From assembly GCA_937952975.1 (NCBI GenBank), contig CALFXX010000108.1, forward strand, positions 1 to 25,519: DNA of 25,519 bases. The letters are read 5' to 3'. The notes beneath the pieces are model-generated. The model did no database searches. It saw only the letters and a program-made list of their open reading frames with translations, and was not told the origin of the DNA. The stretch is from an uncultured Alcaligenaceae bacterium (GTDB lineage: Bacteria > Pseudomonadota > Gammaproteobacteria > Burkholderiales > Burkholderiaceae_B). Below, in pieces: positions 24,654-25,519 of the stretch; the stretch's first letter is position 1; every line of letters starts with the position of its first letter. The translations under genes were made by a program, and so were the position numbers.

Positions 24654-24967
24654 CTAGCAAACTTCTGGCGCTACACATTAGAGCCAAACTAGACTTAGAA
24701 GTCGCACTCTCTTATTACCGATCCTTAATGTCACCTCAGGTCAGTGATAAGTTTGTGGCCGCATTAGAAAAATCCTTTAACTTTTTGATCAAGTACCCGA
24801 AAGCAGGTTCACTCAGGCTAGGAGAACAAATCGGGCGCAGTGATATCCGAAGTTGGCCCCTCAATAAATTCCCCTACCTAGTTGTCTACAAAGAACTACC
24901 TGATCAAGTTGATGTCTTCAGAGTGCTACATCAGCGCCGAGATCTAGTCACATGGATGATGGATTAA
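24650..24967 (+). CDS. RelE/ParE-family toxin
   Basis: 105 residues from a TTG start that overlaps the antitoxin stop by 4 bases. The order of features fits the RelE/ParE fold: an N-terminal helix pair with D-L-E-V-A-L-S-Y-Y, a middle P-K-A-G-S-L-R-L-G, then R-S-W-P-L-N-K-F-P-Y-L-V-V-Y and the C-terminal V-F-R-V-L-H-Q-R-R-D-L characteristic of ParE (gyrase poison) proteins. Whether it attacks gyrase or mRNA cannot be decided from sequence. The gene looks intact. Its stop is directly followed by the start of repeat copy B. Confidence 0.82.
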   Translation: MTSKLLALHIRAKLDLEVALSYYRSLMSPQVSDKFVAALEKSFNFLIKYPKAGSLRLGEQIGRSDIRSWPLNKFPYLVVYKELPDQVDVFRVLHQRRDLVTWMMD

Positions 24968-24968
24968 A

Positions 24969-25057
24969 CATCCTCAGGCCCTGGTCGATTCCGCCCCGGG
25001 CCACCATCTGAAACTGAAAAACCCCTGCGTTCACGCTGGGGTTTTTGCTTTTGTGGG
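24969..25057 (+). repeat. Direct repeat copy B: tRNA-Phe 3' end remnant with terminator
   Basis: The part from 24985 matches copy A. The 16 bases before it (CATCCTCAGGCCCTGG) are not like copy A but closely match those before copy C. GGCCC-T-GG here can pair with the acceptor 3' strand CCGGGCC, so the remnant can fold as a short tRNA-like stem. Confidence 0.88.
25017..25046 (+). terminator. Second copy of the tRNA-Phe terminator
   Basis: AAAAACCCC (25017-25025) pairs with GGGGTTTTT (25038-25046). It is nearly identical to the one after tRNA-Phe and would stop transcription of the toxin-antitoxin unit before the next cassette. Confidence 0.85.
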
Positions 25058-25100
25058 TTTAAATATGGCGACGTAACTTAATCCCAAATTAAGCCATATT

Positions 25101-25466
25101 ATGATTCTCGGACTCAGAACAGCAATCTATCCAGTAAATGATTTAGCCAAGGCTAAAGACTGGTATTCACAAGTACTAAAGATACAGCCGTACTTTGATC
25201 AGCCCTTTTATGTAGGTTTTCAGGTGGGTGGCTTTGAGCTTGGACTTTTGCCGCAAGGTGAGCCATCCACTGCTGGAGCGCAACCACTCTGGGGCGTCGC
25301 AGATATTGAAACTGCTTTTAAGAGATTGCTAATTCTTGGTGCGGAATCACTCGAACCAGTCACTGATGTTGGTGAAGGAATTAAAGTGGCCGCAGTAAAA
25401 GACCCATTTGGCAATCGATTTGGAATTATTCAAAACCCGAACTTCAATCCAAAAGATGTGAAGTAG
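25101..25466 (+). CDS. VOC (glyoxalase/bleomycin-resistance fold) family protein
   Basis: 121 residues. The opening L-R-T-A-I-Y-P-V-N-D-L-A-K-A-K-D-W-Y and the second-half D-P-F-G-N-R-F-G-I-I-Q-N-P are typical of the vicinal oxygen chelate fold, one beta-alpha-beta-beta-beta module in each half. Members include glyoxalase I, fosfomycin and bleomycin resistance proteins and ring-cleaving dioxygenases; nothing here decides which, and I see no complete set of metal ligands. No Shine-Dalgarno is clear; a small inverted repeat CTTAAT/ATTAAG (25077-25093) lies 8 bases upstream of the ATG. It is the single gene of the second cassette. Confidence 0.85.
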   Translation: MILGLRTAIYPVNDLAKAKDWYSQVLKIQPYFDQPFYVGFQVGGFELGLLPQGEPSTAGAQPLWGVADIETAFKRLLILGAESLEPVTDVGEGIKVAAVKDPFGNRFGIIQNPNFNPKDVK

Positions 25467-25473
25467 GATGAAG

Positions 25474-25519
25474 CATCCTAGGCCCCGGTCGATTCCGCCC
25501 CGGGCCACCATCTGAAACT
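25474..25519 (+). repeat. Direct repeat copy C: tRNA-Phe 3' end remnant, cut by window edge
   Basis: From 25489 all 31 available bases equal copy A and copy B. The preceding CATCCTAGGCCCCGG resembles the copy B lead-in. A perfect 7-bp inverted repeat TAGGATG/CATCCTA (25464-25480) overlaps the VOC stop codon and the start of this repeat. Confidence 0.88.

Larger units (their letters stand above)
24293..25519 (+). mobile_element. Small cassette array at tRNA-Phe
   Basis: Two short gene units in the tRNA's orientation, each closed by a copy of the tRNA-Phe 3' end: unit 1 (repeat spacing 714 bases) holds a toxin-antitoxin pair, unit 2 (504 bases) a VOC protein. This is what serial site-specific insertion at a tRNA attB site would leave, since every insertion displaces the old 3' end. 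No integrase or transposase is present in the window, and the right end is open. Insertion is inferred from repeat structure and cargo; decay of ordinary tandem duplications is a less likely alternative because the cargo differs. Confidence 0.65.

Noticed and set aside
24271..25519. Reading the three repeats as a CRISPR array
   Set aside because: Intervals are 500-700 bases and contain genes, the repeat is a tRNA end plus terminator, and there are no cas genes.
24217..25519. Classical integrative island or prophage remnant at tRNA-Phe
   Set aside because: No integrase, excisionase, structural or conjugation gene is visible, and repeats recur between single cargo units instead of flanking one large element.

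Overview
The window looks like a chromosomal segment of a betaproteobacterium, most likely order Burkholderiales and probably family Alcaligenaceae. This rests on the atp operon order (I-B-E-F-H-A-G-D-C), the downstream neighbours hemE, priA and rep, the hemA-prfA-prmC-grxD cluster, and subunit b, HemE and RF1 sequences that read like Bordetella-type proteins. The species assignment is inference from remembered families; no search was run.

Layout, left to right. (1) 1-1331: the 3' end of gshA, a tRNA-Arg(CCG) on the minus strand, and a membrane-anchored cytochrome c5-type protein with its own terminator. (2) 1376-7915, all minus strand: a Fis-type regulator with a degenerate receiver domain, hemE, a 324-bp AT-rich spacer containing two perfect DnaA boxes, then priA and rep (replication restart) separated by 9 bases. 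(3) 8014-15522, minus strand: the complete F1Fo ATP synthase operon, ending in a strong terminator and carrying stable hairpins in the spacers around atpE and between atpA and atpG. A short-chain enoyl-CoA hydratase gene lies upstream. (4) 16407-20297, plus strand: a tight operon of an M61 peptidase, mnmH and ttcA, the last two both acting in tRNA sulfur/selenium chemistry. (5) 20351-23991, minus strand: hemA, prfA, prmC, grxD, which combine tetrapyrrole entry, release factor 1 and its methyltransferase, and a monothiol glutaredoxin.

(6) 24217-25519 is the unusual part. An intact tRNA-Phe gene is followed by two further copies of its own 3' end. The first copy includes the downstream terminator; the second is cut by the window edge. 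The copies delimit two small gene units in the same orientation as the tRNA: a ParD/ParE-type toxin-antitoxin pair (about 0.7 kb) and a VOC/glyoxalase-fold protein (about 0.5 kb). This looks like a cassette array built at a tRNA attachment site, with a tRNA-derived repeat plus terminator between units. No recombinase is encoded in the window and the array probably continues to the right.

The rest is mostly conserved housekeeping sequence. Secondary points of interest are the DnaA-box spacer between hemE and priA, the pseudo-receiver regulator beside the atp operon, and the intercistronic RNA hairpins in the atp operon.
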